Shown here one piece after another: positions 35,823 through 44,582 of a stretch of 64,000 nt of DNA. Position 1 is the first letter of the stretch, and the number at the start of each line of letters is the position of its first letter. The translations under genes were made by a program, and so were the position numbers. The notes below the pieces were generated by a model that saw only the letters and a program-made list of their open reading frames with translations, searched no databases and had not been told where the DNA came from. This DNA comes from Natronorubrum tibetense GA33 (GTDB taxonomy: Archaea > Halobacteriota > Halobacteria > Halobacteriales > Natrialbaceae). Where the stretch lies: NCBI RefSeq assembly GCF_000383975.1, contig NZ_KB913017.1:3324265-3388264 (forward strand), read 5' to 3'.

Positions 35823-38800
35823 GCCAGTCCCAACTGACCGCGACCAGTCCGACACCGACGGTGACACAGCGGATGAGCGGGAGACGCCCGTTGCTATTAA
35901 CGCCGTTACGCTCGAGCGTGCACCGGGGTTCGAGACGGCTGGTTTCACAGTTGAGGACTTTTCCCCAGGTGTCAATGTTGTGTACGGTGCGAATGCGGCT
36001 GGCAAAACGACGCTTTCGGAGGCGATCCGATGGTCGCTATGGCCCGAGGAGGCACCGTCCTCGGCGACTGTTCGGGCTGAACTCACCTACGATGGGGAGT
36101 CGCGGCGGATCGAACTGCATGGTGGCGTTGGTGAGCATGTCCGCGACGGCGCACCAGCTGATCCGATCCCGGTGCCGTCGCTGAATGGTGGCCGCCGGTA
36201 TGCGCTCTCGCTGCACGACATGCTGCAGGAGGAAACGGACGATGGCGAGTTCGCAAACGTCATCCAGCGGGAGTCAACTGGCGGGTTCAATATCGATGCA
36301 GTCCGGGAAGAATTCGATCTCGCTGACGGGGCCAGTCCATCTACACGAGGAATTAGTGCTACACAAGAGGCGGAGACAGCCATCGAACAAGTCGAGAAAC
36401 TGCGACGGGATACACCTGATCTCGAAGCGGAACGGGCACGCCTCGCCCAACTCGAAGAGGACCTTGCCGCTGCTGCCGCCGCAAGAGAGCGAGTCGATCT
36501 GCTTGAGACGGCCATTGAGTACACGAAGGCAGAAGACGACTACGACCAGAAAATCGCGGAGTTAGAGTCATTCCCTGACGAACTGTCGGCGTTCGACGGC
36601 GATGAAGTGGAACAGCTCGACGACCTCGACGAACAGATAGAGAAACAGAAGCGGGAGGAACAGGAAGCGGCCTTGAAACACCGCTCAGCTGCTGAAAAGC
36701 TGGCAGACACGGAACTGCCCGAAGATGGCGTCGACGATGAGGTGCTCCAAGTCCTCCGAGGGCATCGGGACGACCTCGCTGACGCTGAAGACGATTGTGA
36801 CCGTTTCGAACGAGAAGTAGCCGATGCAAAAGCTGAGCGCAACGAGATTCAGGCGAAGATTCCGCTCAATCTCGACAATGAGACACTCCGCGAGGTCAAC
36901 ACGGGCGACCTTGCTGAACTCCGATCGTTCGTCAGCAAGGTAGCTGAAGTCGAGGGGAAAAAGCAGGTCGAAGCTGCCATCGACGAGTGGTTCAGCGATG
37001 ACTCGGATAATCGGTCGGATCGTGAAACCCTCGAAAGCGGGCGGAATGCACTTGAGAACTGGCTCGCAGCCCCACCAGAACACGCCACTAACAACCAGCG
37101 TGGTCAAGGACTCGTCGCAGCGGCCGTCACGGCCGGGGTTCTCACAGCACTCTCAGGGCTCGTGCTTGCGTTCACGGTCAATCCGGCTGGCGGCGTGCTG
37201 ACGCTCCTTGGTCTTGGGCTCGCTGGATACGCGGCGTTCACCGCGAGGAGTGATGATGGTAGTACGGACACTGCTAGGACGACTCATGCAGAAACGTTCC
37301 GGCAGACCGGGCTAGAGGAGCCGGCAACTTGGGAAACCGATGCCGTCAGAGACCGGTTAACCGACCTTCGCAAGCGACTGAGTGGTATCGAAGTCGGCGA
37401 GCAGGAGATACAGAAGCGGGACGAACTCCACGCACAGTTTGACATCGATGATCTCAAGGATGAACTGAGGACGGCCCGAGAGCGACTTCGGGAGCGGTTC
37501 GACACTGAGGTCGACGACGACATTGAGCTGGCGGTGACAGTCGAACGTGTCGAGCGCTGGCAGGCTGCCGACGAGACCGTCGCCGGGAAACAGGCGGCAT
37601 TGCAGGAAGCTAAAGACCAAGTCGAGATGTACCGGAAGCGGTTCTGCGCGACGATCGAAACCTACACGACTGACACATACACCTACGCGGTCGAGACGAG
37701 TGCCGAGGCTACGGCCGCGGTCGACAGTCTCGAACAGCGGCAGCGCGACTACGAGGATGCGACGCAGCGCCTCGTAGAGGTCGAGGGGAGTGTCGCTACG
37801 GCCCGTAAAGAACTCGAACGATACAGATCGGAACGGGAATTACTGTTCACCGAGCGTGACTTGGAGCCCGGTGACAGCGATCACCTCTCGGCGCTGTGTG
37901 ATCAACACTCGGAGTACGAAGCTACCGTTGACGCAAAGCACACAACCGAGACCACTCTTGAGAACCGGCGTGAGGACCTTCGTGACCACGAGATCTACGA
38001 CGAGACCATCGAAGAGCGAGACAGAGAGGACTTGGAAAAAGAATTAACGGAGAAACAGAAGGTTGCAGACCAACACGACGATCTCTTACAGGAGAAAACA
38101 ACCCTGGGGAAAGAAATCGAGGACGCGAAAGCGTCGACGGAGATCGCTGATGCTGTCCAAGAACGGGACGAAGCCTTGGCGGCCCTCGAAGACACGCTCG
38201 AAGCGGACGTCGCTGACGCGGTGACGGATACGCTCCTTGAGTTCGTCGAAGAAGAGACGATTAGCAGCAACCAGGAGCCGGTCTTTCAGCGGGCAGACGA
38301 CCTGCTGCGTCGGATTACTGACGGACAGTTCGAACTGAGACTCGATGACGGTACGTTCAGGGCGTACGATACGGGTGAACAGCGACGGGTTGACCTGAAC
38401 GACTTATCGAGTGGGACGCGAGTGCAGGTTCTGTTAGCGGTCCGGGTCGCTTTCGTCGAACACAGAGAGCAGGAGACCGCACCCCCGTTGTTGCTTGACG
38501 AGACGCTGGCACCGTTCGACGACCAACGGGCCGAGACAGTCCTTGAGACCGTGATCGATTTGGCCCGAGAGGGGCGACAGGTGTTCTACTTCACGGCCCG
38601 GCATGACGAACGCACGCGTTGGGAGAACCGCCTCGAGGAGTCAGATATTGAGTACAGTCTCCAGCAACTGACGGCAGGCGACGGGCACGACCCGATCGCG
38701 GAGCCGCCGACACTCGAAACACTTGGTGCAATCGACGTGCCAGCTCCGGACGGCAACGATCATCGGACGTACCGTGAACGCCTGGGCGTCCCGACGTTTG

Positions 38801-39372
38801 ATCCACGACAAGGAGCTGCCGCAGCTCCGCTCTGGTACGTGACTGAGGACCCGGAGCAACTATACCGACTCCGTGCTGCTGGCATCGAGCGCTGGGGACA
38901 TCTCCGATCGTTGTTGGAAGTTGGTGCCGTTGATGGTCTCCTATCGGAACCGTCCCGAGAACAGGTCCGACAGCACGGTGTGGCACTTGAAGCGTTCGTT
39001 GAGGCGTATACTGTTGGGCGCGGGAAGGCGGTTGACCGCGATGTGTTAGAAGCCAGCGGTGCTGTCAGCGATAATTTCATCGACGAGGTGAGTTCCTTGG
39101 CGGACCGTGTCGACGGCGATCCAGAAGAGATTCTTGATCGGTTGCCTGATGTCCCTCACTTCTATCAGGATAAAATCGAGGAACTCCGAGAATACCTCCG
39201 TGAAGAGGACTACCTTGATCCGCGCCCGACGCGGCCGGACGAACAGATCCGGTCAGCGGTGGTCGATACCTATTGTCAGCACGGACTCGAACCAACCACA
39301 GCAGCAACGGCCGCAGACAGACTCCTTGATCGGATTTCAGCAACCCCTGGTTCGGGCGAAGAAACGGGCTGA
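35815..39372 (+). CDS. YhaN/Rad50/SbcC-like SMC ATPase
   Basis: This is a 1185-residue protein. Walker A is GANAAGKTT (58-66). Long Glu/Arg-rich coiled coils run over about 170-420 and 480-800. A hydrophobic stretch lies at about 430-478 (VAAAVTAGVLTALSGLVLAF, then GGVLTLLGLGLAGYAAF), like the membrane segments seen inside the coiled coil of YhaN. The signature is LNDLSSGTRVQVLLA and Walker B is PLLLDETLAPFDD (about 893-905). Unlike Rad50 there is no zinc hook. A 200-residue C-terminal extension (about 985-1185) includes HhH-like helices and is unusual. It works with YhaO as a DNA-end-processing complex, perhaps at the membrane. The 3' end abuts a transposase tail, so the last residues may be altered. 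Confidence 0.85.
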   Translation: MSEPVPTDRDQSDTDGDTADERETPVAINAVTLERAPGFETAGFTVEDFSPGVNVVYGANAAGKTTLSEAIRWSLWPEEAPSSATVRAELTYDGESRRIELHGGVGEHVRDGAPADPIPVPSLNGGRRYALSLHDMLQEETDDGEFANVIQRESTGGFNIDAVREEFDLADGASPSTRGISATQEAETAIEQVEKLRRDTPDLEAERARLAQLEEDLAAAAAARERVDLLETAIEYTKAEDDYDQKIAELESFPDELSAFDGDEVEQLDDLDEQIEKQKREEQEAALKHRSAAEKLADTELPEDGVDDEVLQVLRGHRDDLADAEDDCDRFEREVADAKAERNEIQAKIPLNLDNETLREVNTGDLAELRSFVSKVAEVEGKKQVEAAIDEWFSDDSDNRSDRETLESGRNALENWLAAPPEHATNNQRGQGLVAAAVTAGVLTALSGLVLAFTVNPAGGVLTLLGLGLAGYAAFTARSDDGSTDTARTTHAETFRQTGLEEPATWETDAVRDRLTDLRKRLSGIEVGEQEIQKRDELHAQFDIDDLKDELRTARERLRERFDTEVDDDIELAVTVERVERWQAADETVAGKQAALQEAKDQVEMYRKRFCATIETYTTDTYTYAVETSAEATAAVDSLEQRQRDYEDATQRLVEVEGSVATARKELERYRSERELLFTERDLEPGDSDHLSALCDQHSEYEATVDAKHTTETTLENRREDLRDHEIYDETIEERDREDLEKELTEKQKVADQHDDLLQEKTTLGKEIEDAKASTEIADAVQERDEALAALEDTLEADVADAVTDTLLEFVEEETISSNQEPVFQRADDLLRRITDGQFELRLDDGTFRAYDTGEQRRVDLNDLSSGTRVQVLLAVRVAFVEHREQETAPPLLLDETLAPFDDQRAETVLETVIDLAREGRQVFYFTARHDERTRWENRLEESDIEYSLQQLTAGDGHDPIAEPPTLETLGAIDVPAPDGNDHRTYRERLGVPTFDPRQGAAAAPLWYVTEDPEQLYRLRAAGIERWGHLRSLLEVGAVDGLLSEPSREQVRQHGVALEAFVEAYTVGRGKAVDRDVLEASGAVSDNFIDEVSSLADRVDGDPEEILDRLPDVPHFYQDKIEELREYLREEDYLDPRPTRPDEQIRSAVVDTYCQHGLEPTTAATAADRLLDRISATPGSGEETG

Positions 39373-39499
39373 AATCGGGTTCGATTTGGGAATTAAGCGC
39401 ACGCTTGGCGACGCCGTGCGAGCGCGAAACTGGTACCGAGAGTTCCGTGAAATCGTCCTGATGTGTGGTTTCTACAACATCAAGCGTGCTGTGAGCTAG
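39355..39499 (+). mobile_element. Transposase C-terminal scar
   Basis: In the frame shifted from the YhaN gene, the sequence reads IKRTLGDAVRARNWYREFRE then IVLMCGFYNIKRAVS and TAG. This is the typical tail of haloarchaeal IS4/IS5-type DDE transposases. It overlaps the last codons of the YhaN-like gene, indicating that an insertion or its excision formed the present gene end. Confidence 0.6.
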
Positions 39500-39587
39500 G
39501 CGAATCAAACGCTATATGGTGATTTACCACAGGCAAAATTAGCTGCGGAGTATTGTCAATATTATATGTAGTGAATTTGTTTGATGT

Positions 39588-39623
39588 GCAGCTATATAAT
39601 CGGGAAGAATAATCACCGTTATA
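39588..39623 (+). promoter_or_regulatory. Promoter of mcrBC
   Basis: A TATATAA box at 39593-39599 lies 25-31 bases before ATG 39624, in an AT-rich stretch without a Shine-Dalgarno sequence. It is a clear leaderless archaeal promoter. Confidence 0.6.
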
Positions 39624-42600
39624 ATGACCAATGGACCGACTTCTCCTTCAGTGGAACTCGATGACGGGACCGTGATCACACGAACCGATGTCATTGAAGG
39701 ATTCAAGAATACCAAAGACGAGCCGCCGTATGAGAGTCATAGTAAACGCGTCTACGTAGATGGCAAGGGGAAAGGGGTAAAAGATGTCTTCCGTAATTTG
39801 CCTGGAATTTCAGATGATGCAAATCTCCATACCCACAGAATTGAGGATCTCTTTGAAACGCTGGGATTCGAAACCGGAACGGATGATGGCTCTACCGATT
39901 TGTCCATAACCGGTGATATTGGTCAGGTATGGCACTTCGGCTTCAATGACGGTTGGTGGGAACTATTTAAAGAGAACAAGTGTGTGAGTATCGGCTTCTC
40001 TGGTGCCAATACTGATCTCTCTGAGTTAACCGATGTAGATGCGATTGTAAGCAATAGCGGGCTTGAAGACGATTCTAACCATCCTCGAAATCCAGCAGAG
40101 CAGTTACGAAAGTTCGCACACGATGTGCAGATCGGCGACATACTCGTTATCAAAGATGGGCAGCGATTCGAAGACGGCGATTCGTGGGCAGGTGGGGCTG
40201 AGATTCCGGCTATTGGTGTCGTTACTGGCGAGTATCAATATTCTCAAGCAGAAGACTGGTATAATAGTCTGCCAGCCGAAATTGCGGCAACGGAGAATCA
40301 TCACCATCGACGAGTGGACTGGGTTATCGATTTAGAATCTAGTGAAGAAGGCAGGTTCCAACCAAATGCACTCATCCAACAGTGGACGATTGATGACATT
40401 GACTACGAGAATATAAAGCGGCAACTCCTTGATGCGCGTGGATTTGAAGCAGAATTTGAGGAGCTTGAACAGCGATCTGCAGCGCTCGTCGAACGTAGAT
40501 CCGAGCAAATCGATAGTCGGAGATTCGATGATGTGATTGAGTTTGGGGGGATTGATGCACTTATTGATCGTTTCGTTGATGTCTGGCGTGCAGGTGGATA
40601 CGAGGAGGATGCTGAGTCACCAGTTGGGTGGGAGACGTGGAAATGGGATTATCAGAAACACCTCCAAGAGGAATTTTTGAGCAACCACGAAATAACGAAC
40701 CTCTCGCCGGATGATGTCGAGGAGTTGACCGAGGTGCTCGATGAAAAAGTGAGTCTCAACACCCGAGTCCCAGTGTACATGTTGGGTGGAGGTGCGAATG
40801 GTGGTATTGCGTGGCGTGACTTTAAGGAGATTTCACGTGAGGATCCGGGAGAGGCTGCTAAGACGCTCTCATTCTTTTTCGATACGACGGAAGATATTGA
40901 GGAACGGCTCGAAGCATTCCGTGAGTTCTATTCGGAGATCGATACCGGTCCTGGATCGTTGCTAGCGTTGGCGGCGTGTCTGCTCATGTTCGTTCATCCG
41001 GCCCAGTACATCCATTATAAGTGGACGCAGATGCGGGAGTTCTTCGCGGAGTTCTCAGAGTACACAGTGAGCCAGGGATTCGATTCGGACCAGTATCGGG
41101 AATTGAATCAGGCGTGTGAACGGTTACGGGAGCGACTTGAGGGCCGAGTGGAGGAGCCATCGATGCTGCACGTTCAGTCGATGATCTGGAGTTGGGGGGA
41201 CCTTATGTCCGAGACGGATGTGAAGGCGGAAGAGTTTCGGGAGGCAGCTCCTGACGACGTTGCGTTCTACTGGGTAAACCAGACGCATACCGAAGAGCTC
41301 GAAAAGGAGTATTTACGATCCCAGGACACGAAGTGGCAGCGGGATTTGACGGTGTTGGAGCCGGGTGATGTGGTGTTTCATTACACCGATCAGGCACTCC
41401 AGGCGGTATCGACGGTGGTAAATAAGCCGTATCGAGACGAGTACGAGGGTGGACAGCAATATTTTGTTGAGCTCAGCACGGAGTGGTTCGACACGCCAGT
41501 CCCGCGGGACACGGTCACCGAAGTGCTACAGAAGCCGGAGATCCGCCAGGAGCAGTCACGATACCCGATCGATAAGAACGGGGGTGTTATTCAGGCGTAT
41601 CTTTGTCACTTAACGCCCGCTGCAGGTGCGTTTTTGCTAGATGTTGCCGACGCGTCGATTCCGGATCGTGGGGAGAGAAGAGATGATGGAGAGAAACGCT
41701 ATTTCTGGGTGAATGCGGCGAACACGGGCTGGCACGAGGAGGGTGGGGAGGCGTTCTATGCGCTAGAGAGCTCCGATGGAACAGAACGGCGGAATCAAGA
41801 GGCGTACGAGCAGGCGCGTTCCGGGGATGAGGGGCTCGTGTATCGAGTTTCGACGGCGAAGCAGGTTATCGGGCGAGTACGTGTAGTTGAGGGACTGCAC
41901 GAGGAAGTCCCGGAGGGTCGTGACGAAACAGCCGAGGGAATTACGTTTCAATGGGAGGAGTCGTTAGATGGGGCGCAGTGGTGCGATGTGATGTCGGATC
42001 CAGAACTGACCGATAGCAAACTCGTTACATCGGATAACAGCTACTACATCACCGAGCTGGACAAGCGAGAATATAACCGGATCCTTGAGTTAGGGGAGAT
42101 CACCAGGTTCGAAAAGTACGAGGAAGAACTCACTGTTCCCGCGTCGGAGATTACTGTCGAACAAGGCAATCTCCATTTCCAACGAAGAGAGTGGGAACGG
42201 CTACAATCCCGAATTGAGAAGGCGCTGATGAACGGGAACCACGTGCTGTTGTTCGGGCCGCCGGGGACGGGGAAGACGAAGCTGGCGCGGCAGATCTGCG
42301 AAGCGACTGTGGGGGCCAAGAATTACGAGCTCGTGACAGCGTCGGCAGACTGGTCAACGTTCGATACGGTCGGCGGGTATCAGACAACGACACAGAACAC
42401 GCTGGAATTCGAACCCGGTGTCGTGTTGGATCGGTTCCAGCGTAACGAGGACGGGATGCCAGCGAATGAATGGTTGGTTATCGACGAACTCAACCGAGCA
42501 GATATCGATAAGGCGTTTGGCTCGATGTTCTCGGCGTTGACCGGCGAGAGCGTCACACTCCCATTCGACGGGTCTGACGGTTCGCCAATCCAAATCCTTG

Positions 42601-43157
42601 ACGCGTCCCGGAGCCATGAAGAAGTCAAGGCGAACCGGTTCTACATCCCGGAGGACTGGCGGATGCTGGCGACGATAAACACACTGGACAAAACTTCGCT
42701 GTACGAGATGAGTTACGCGTTTATGCGGCGCTGGGCGTTTGTCCCCGTTGGAATCCCTAATCTTCCTGACCGTGAGGATGGCGATGATTCTGAACTCGAA
42801 TCACTCGTCGCGGACTATGTTGCAGTCTGGGCGGCAAACGGTGAAGTGCCGGAAGCAGACCATCACTACGAGACAGTCGGGCGTATCTGGCGAGCGGTTA
42901 ACGAACAGAGAGCTATCGGGCCAGCTATCGTGGAGGACATTTATGAACACGTTGCAGCTGCTTCCTCAATGGAGACGGCGGATTACGTTTCGCCGATTAT
43001 CATGTACGTGTTCCCGCAATTGGAGGGTCTGCGGCGAAACGAGTTAGAGCAGCTGATCGGGGCGCTTGAAGTGATTGTTGACGATGAAACTGGTGAGTTG
43101 TGGACAGTCGCACGTGATTTCTTCCAGGTTGATCTGCAGCCGGGCGGGGGAGAGTGA
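39624..43157 (+). CDS. mcrB: McrB-family GTPase with multiple EVE/PUA-like domains
   Basis: This is a 1177-residue protein. The C-terminal AAA+ domain is McrB type: Walker A GPPGTGKT (878-885), Walker B WLVIDELNRAD (about 952-962), and ATINTLDKTSLYEMSYAFMR (from about 1016), the McrB form of the NTxD signature. Upstream lie PUA/EVE-like modules: one at about 95-235 (VWHFGFNDGWWELF, IGDILVIKDG, GVVTGEY), one at about 543-680 (AFYWVNQTHTEELEKEYLRS, PGDVVFHYT) and one at about 690-800 (KRYFWVNAANTGWHEEGG, GDEGLVYRV, IGRVRV). Between them is a helical region (about 300-520). EVE modules read modified bases. Standard McrB has one reader domain, so this is an expanded version. The nuclease gene follows after 6 bases. 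It is a GTP-driven, modification-dependent restriction system. Confidence 0.85.
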   Translation: MTNGPTSPSVELDDGTVITRTDVIEGFKNTKDEPPYESHSKRVYVDGKGKGVKDVFRNLPGISDDANLHTHRIEDLFETLGFETGTDDGSTDLSITGDIGQVWHFGFNDGWWELFKENKCVSIGFSGANTDLSELTDVDAIVSNSGLEDDSNHPRNPAEQLRKFAHDVQIGDILVIKDGQRFEDGDSWAGGAEIPAIGVVTGEYQYSQAEDWYNSLPAEIAATENHHHRRVDWVIDLESSEEGRFQPNALIQQWTIDDIDYENIKRQLLDARGFEAEFEELEQRSAALVERRSEQIDSRRFDDVIEFGGIDALIDRFVDVWRAGGYEEDAESPVGWETWKWDYQKHLQEEFLSNHEITNLSPDDVEELTEVLDEKVSLNTRVPVYMLGGGANGGIAWRDFKEISREDPGEAAKTLSFFFDTTEDIEERLEAFREFYSEIDTGPGSLLALAACLLMFVHPAQYIHYKWTQMREFFAEFSEYTVSQGFDSDQYRELNQACERLRERLEGRVEEPSMLHVQSMIWSWGDLMSETDVKAEEFREAAPDDVAFYWVNQTHTEELEKEYLRSQDTKWQRDLTVLEPGDVVFHYTDQALQAVSTVVNKPYRDEYEGGQQYFVELSTEWFDTPVPRDTVTEVLQKPEIRQEQSRYPIDKNGGVIQAYLCHLTPAAGAFLLDVADASIPDRGERRDDGEKRYFWVNAANTGWHEEGGEAFYALESSDGTERRNQEAYEQARSGDEGLVYRVSTAKQVIGRVRVVEGLHEEVPEGRDETAEGITFQWEESLDGAQWCDVMSDPELTDSKLVTSDNSYYITELDKREYNRILELGEITRFEKYEEELTVPASEITVEQGNLHFQRREWERLQSRIEKALMNGNHVLLFGPPGTGKTKLARQICEATVGAKNYELVTASADWSTFDTVGGYQTTTQNTLEFEPGVVLDRFQRNEDGMPANEWLVIDELNRADIDKAFGSMFSALTGESVTLPFDGSDGSPIQILDASRSHEEVKANRFYIPEDWRMLATINTLDKTSLYEMSYAFMRRWAFVPVGIPNLPDREDGDDSELESLVADYVAVWAANGEVPEADHHYETVGRIWRAVNEQRAIGPAIVEDIYEHVAAASSMETADYVSPIIMYVFPQLEGLRRNELEQLIGALEVIVDDETGELWTVARDFFQVDLQPGGGE

Positions 43158-43163
43158 CTGAAA

Positions 43164-44558
43164 ATGGCGAAGACGACTGAAGAGGCGTTGTTAGGAGAGA
43201 TTGCCGACGATTTCCAGACGTATCTCCGGAAAGGAGTTCGGTTCGATCGAGTCATCGGGTCGGCGTACGCGGATCTAGATATCGATGACATCGAAACGCT
43301 GCTTCGGATTCACTTCGTCCTGACCGATACTGAAGACGACAGCTCGGAAGTCGGTGTCCTGGATTTTATGCGGGAGTTAGAAGACCGAATTCGGCAGATG
43401 AAGACGACAACCGCTCCTGAGTCGTTCCAGTACCGCGGTGAGATCCGCGGACAGATCGACTGGCAGGGAACGGTGAAGACACGAGCGCGCGCTGGACGGC
43501 TGGATGAACCGATGTTTGTGTGTACGCAGCCTGAAGAGCACTACAATATCGACGAGAATCTCGTGCTGAAACAGTTACTGACGATTATTCACGATATCGT
43601 TATGGACGACCTTGCGTACGCGGTAGACAACCCGGAGGGATATGACTGGCTGAACGAATGGGTGATGCCGCATACAGGTGGAAGTGGTCGGGGCGTGGAG
43701 TCAGCAGCGGAGATGCTTGACCGGATTTACGAGCAGAACATCTATCTGCAGCGGATCAACGCCGCTGAGGCAGATATCACAGACAGAACCATCGAGTCAG
43801 TCAAGCGCTCGCGCTCGCAGTTCTATCAGGATGCAGCAATACTTCTAGATCGGTACCGTCAATTGATGAACCACGAGTTGGACAGTACCGAAGCACGCGA
43901 TATATTGAATCACACACTCATCGCGCCGGCGAACACGGACACGCTGTTCGAACTGTACTGGGTGTTCCGCGTCCTCGATGCGTTCGAGAACGTCAAGTAT
44001 CGGGTGTTAACTGACAGTCGGGATAGTCCGTCGACGATCGCTACGTGGGAGCAGGACGGGTCACGGTTCGTCCTGTCCCATGATGCGACCGGTGAAGGTC
44101 TGTCATTCAGCGAGTCAATCGGTTCTGAAGACATCGAGCCTGACGGGTACTTGTACCGCATGAACGAGGTGCTCTCCCGATGGCAAACGATCTCTGAGGA
44201 TCTGCTTGGCCGTGGTGGCAGTGATTCACTGTGGGGTGGCCGTCCTGATATTGTCCTGGAGCGATATCGGGAGACAGAGACTGGTGAGGAGGAACTTGAA
44301 CAACTGTTCCTTGGGGAAGTGAAGTACACGCAGAATACCGACTACGTCGCAACCGGGCTCCGAGAACTATTGGAGTACATGGCGTTTGTCAAACGGTCGG
44401 CGACTGACGAGTACGTTGAATCCGCAGACAACCTCCTGAAGTCAGTCGATGTCAAGGGGCTGTTGTTCGTCGACGAGTTATCCCGCGAGACACCCACTAA
44501 CCGCGACGAAGACGTGAAAATCATTCAGTACCCGGAATCACCGGGATCGGTATTGTAA
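43164..44558 (+). CDS. mcrC: McrC-like PD-(D/E)XK nuclease subunit
   Basis: This is a 464-residue protein. The N-terminal 330 residues follow the McrC/LlaJI pattern (RARAGRLDEP, NENLVLK-like NIDENLVLKQLL). The C-terminal PD-(D/E)XK site is GRPDIVLERYR (Asp about 359), then LFLGEVKYTQ (Glu-Val-Lys, about 377-386). It starts 6 bases after mcrB and should be its partner, cutting DNA after GTP-dependent translocation. All catalytic residues are present. It converges with the PD-(D/E)XK gene at 44583. Confidence 0.85.
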   Translation: MAKTTEEALLGEIADDFQTYLRKGVRFDRVIGSAYADLDIDDIETLLRIHFVLTDTEDDSSEVGVLDFMRELEDRIRQMKTTTAPESFQYRGEIRGQIDWQGTVKTRARAGRLDEPMFVCTQPEEHYNIDENLVLKQLLTIIHDIVMDDLAYAVDNPEGYDWLNEWVMPHTGGSGRGVESAAEMLDRIYEQNIYLQRINAAEADITDRTIESVKRSRSQFYQDAAILLDRYRQLMNHELDSTEARDILNHTLIAPANTDTLFELYWVFRVLDAFENVKYRVLTDSRDSPSTIATWEQDGSRFVLSHDATGEGLSFSESIGSEDIEPDGYLYRMNEVLSRWQTISEDLLGRGGSDSLWGGRPDIVLERYRETETGEEELEQLFLGEVKYTQNTDYVATGLRELLEYMAFVKRSATDEYVESADNLLKSVDVKGLLFVDELSRETPTNRDEDVKIIQYPESPGSVL

Positions 44559-44582
44559 GCCGGAACGACGCGGGCTTCGAAC

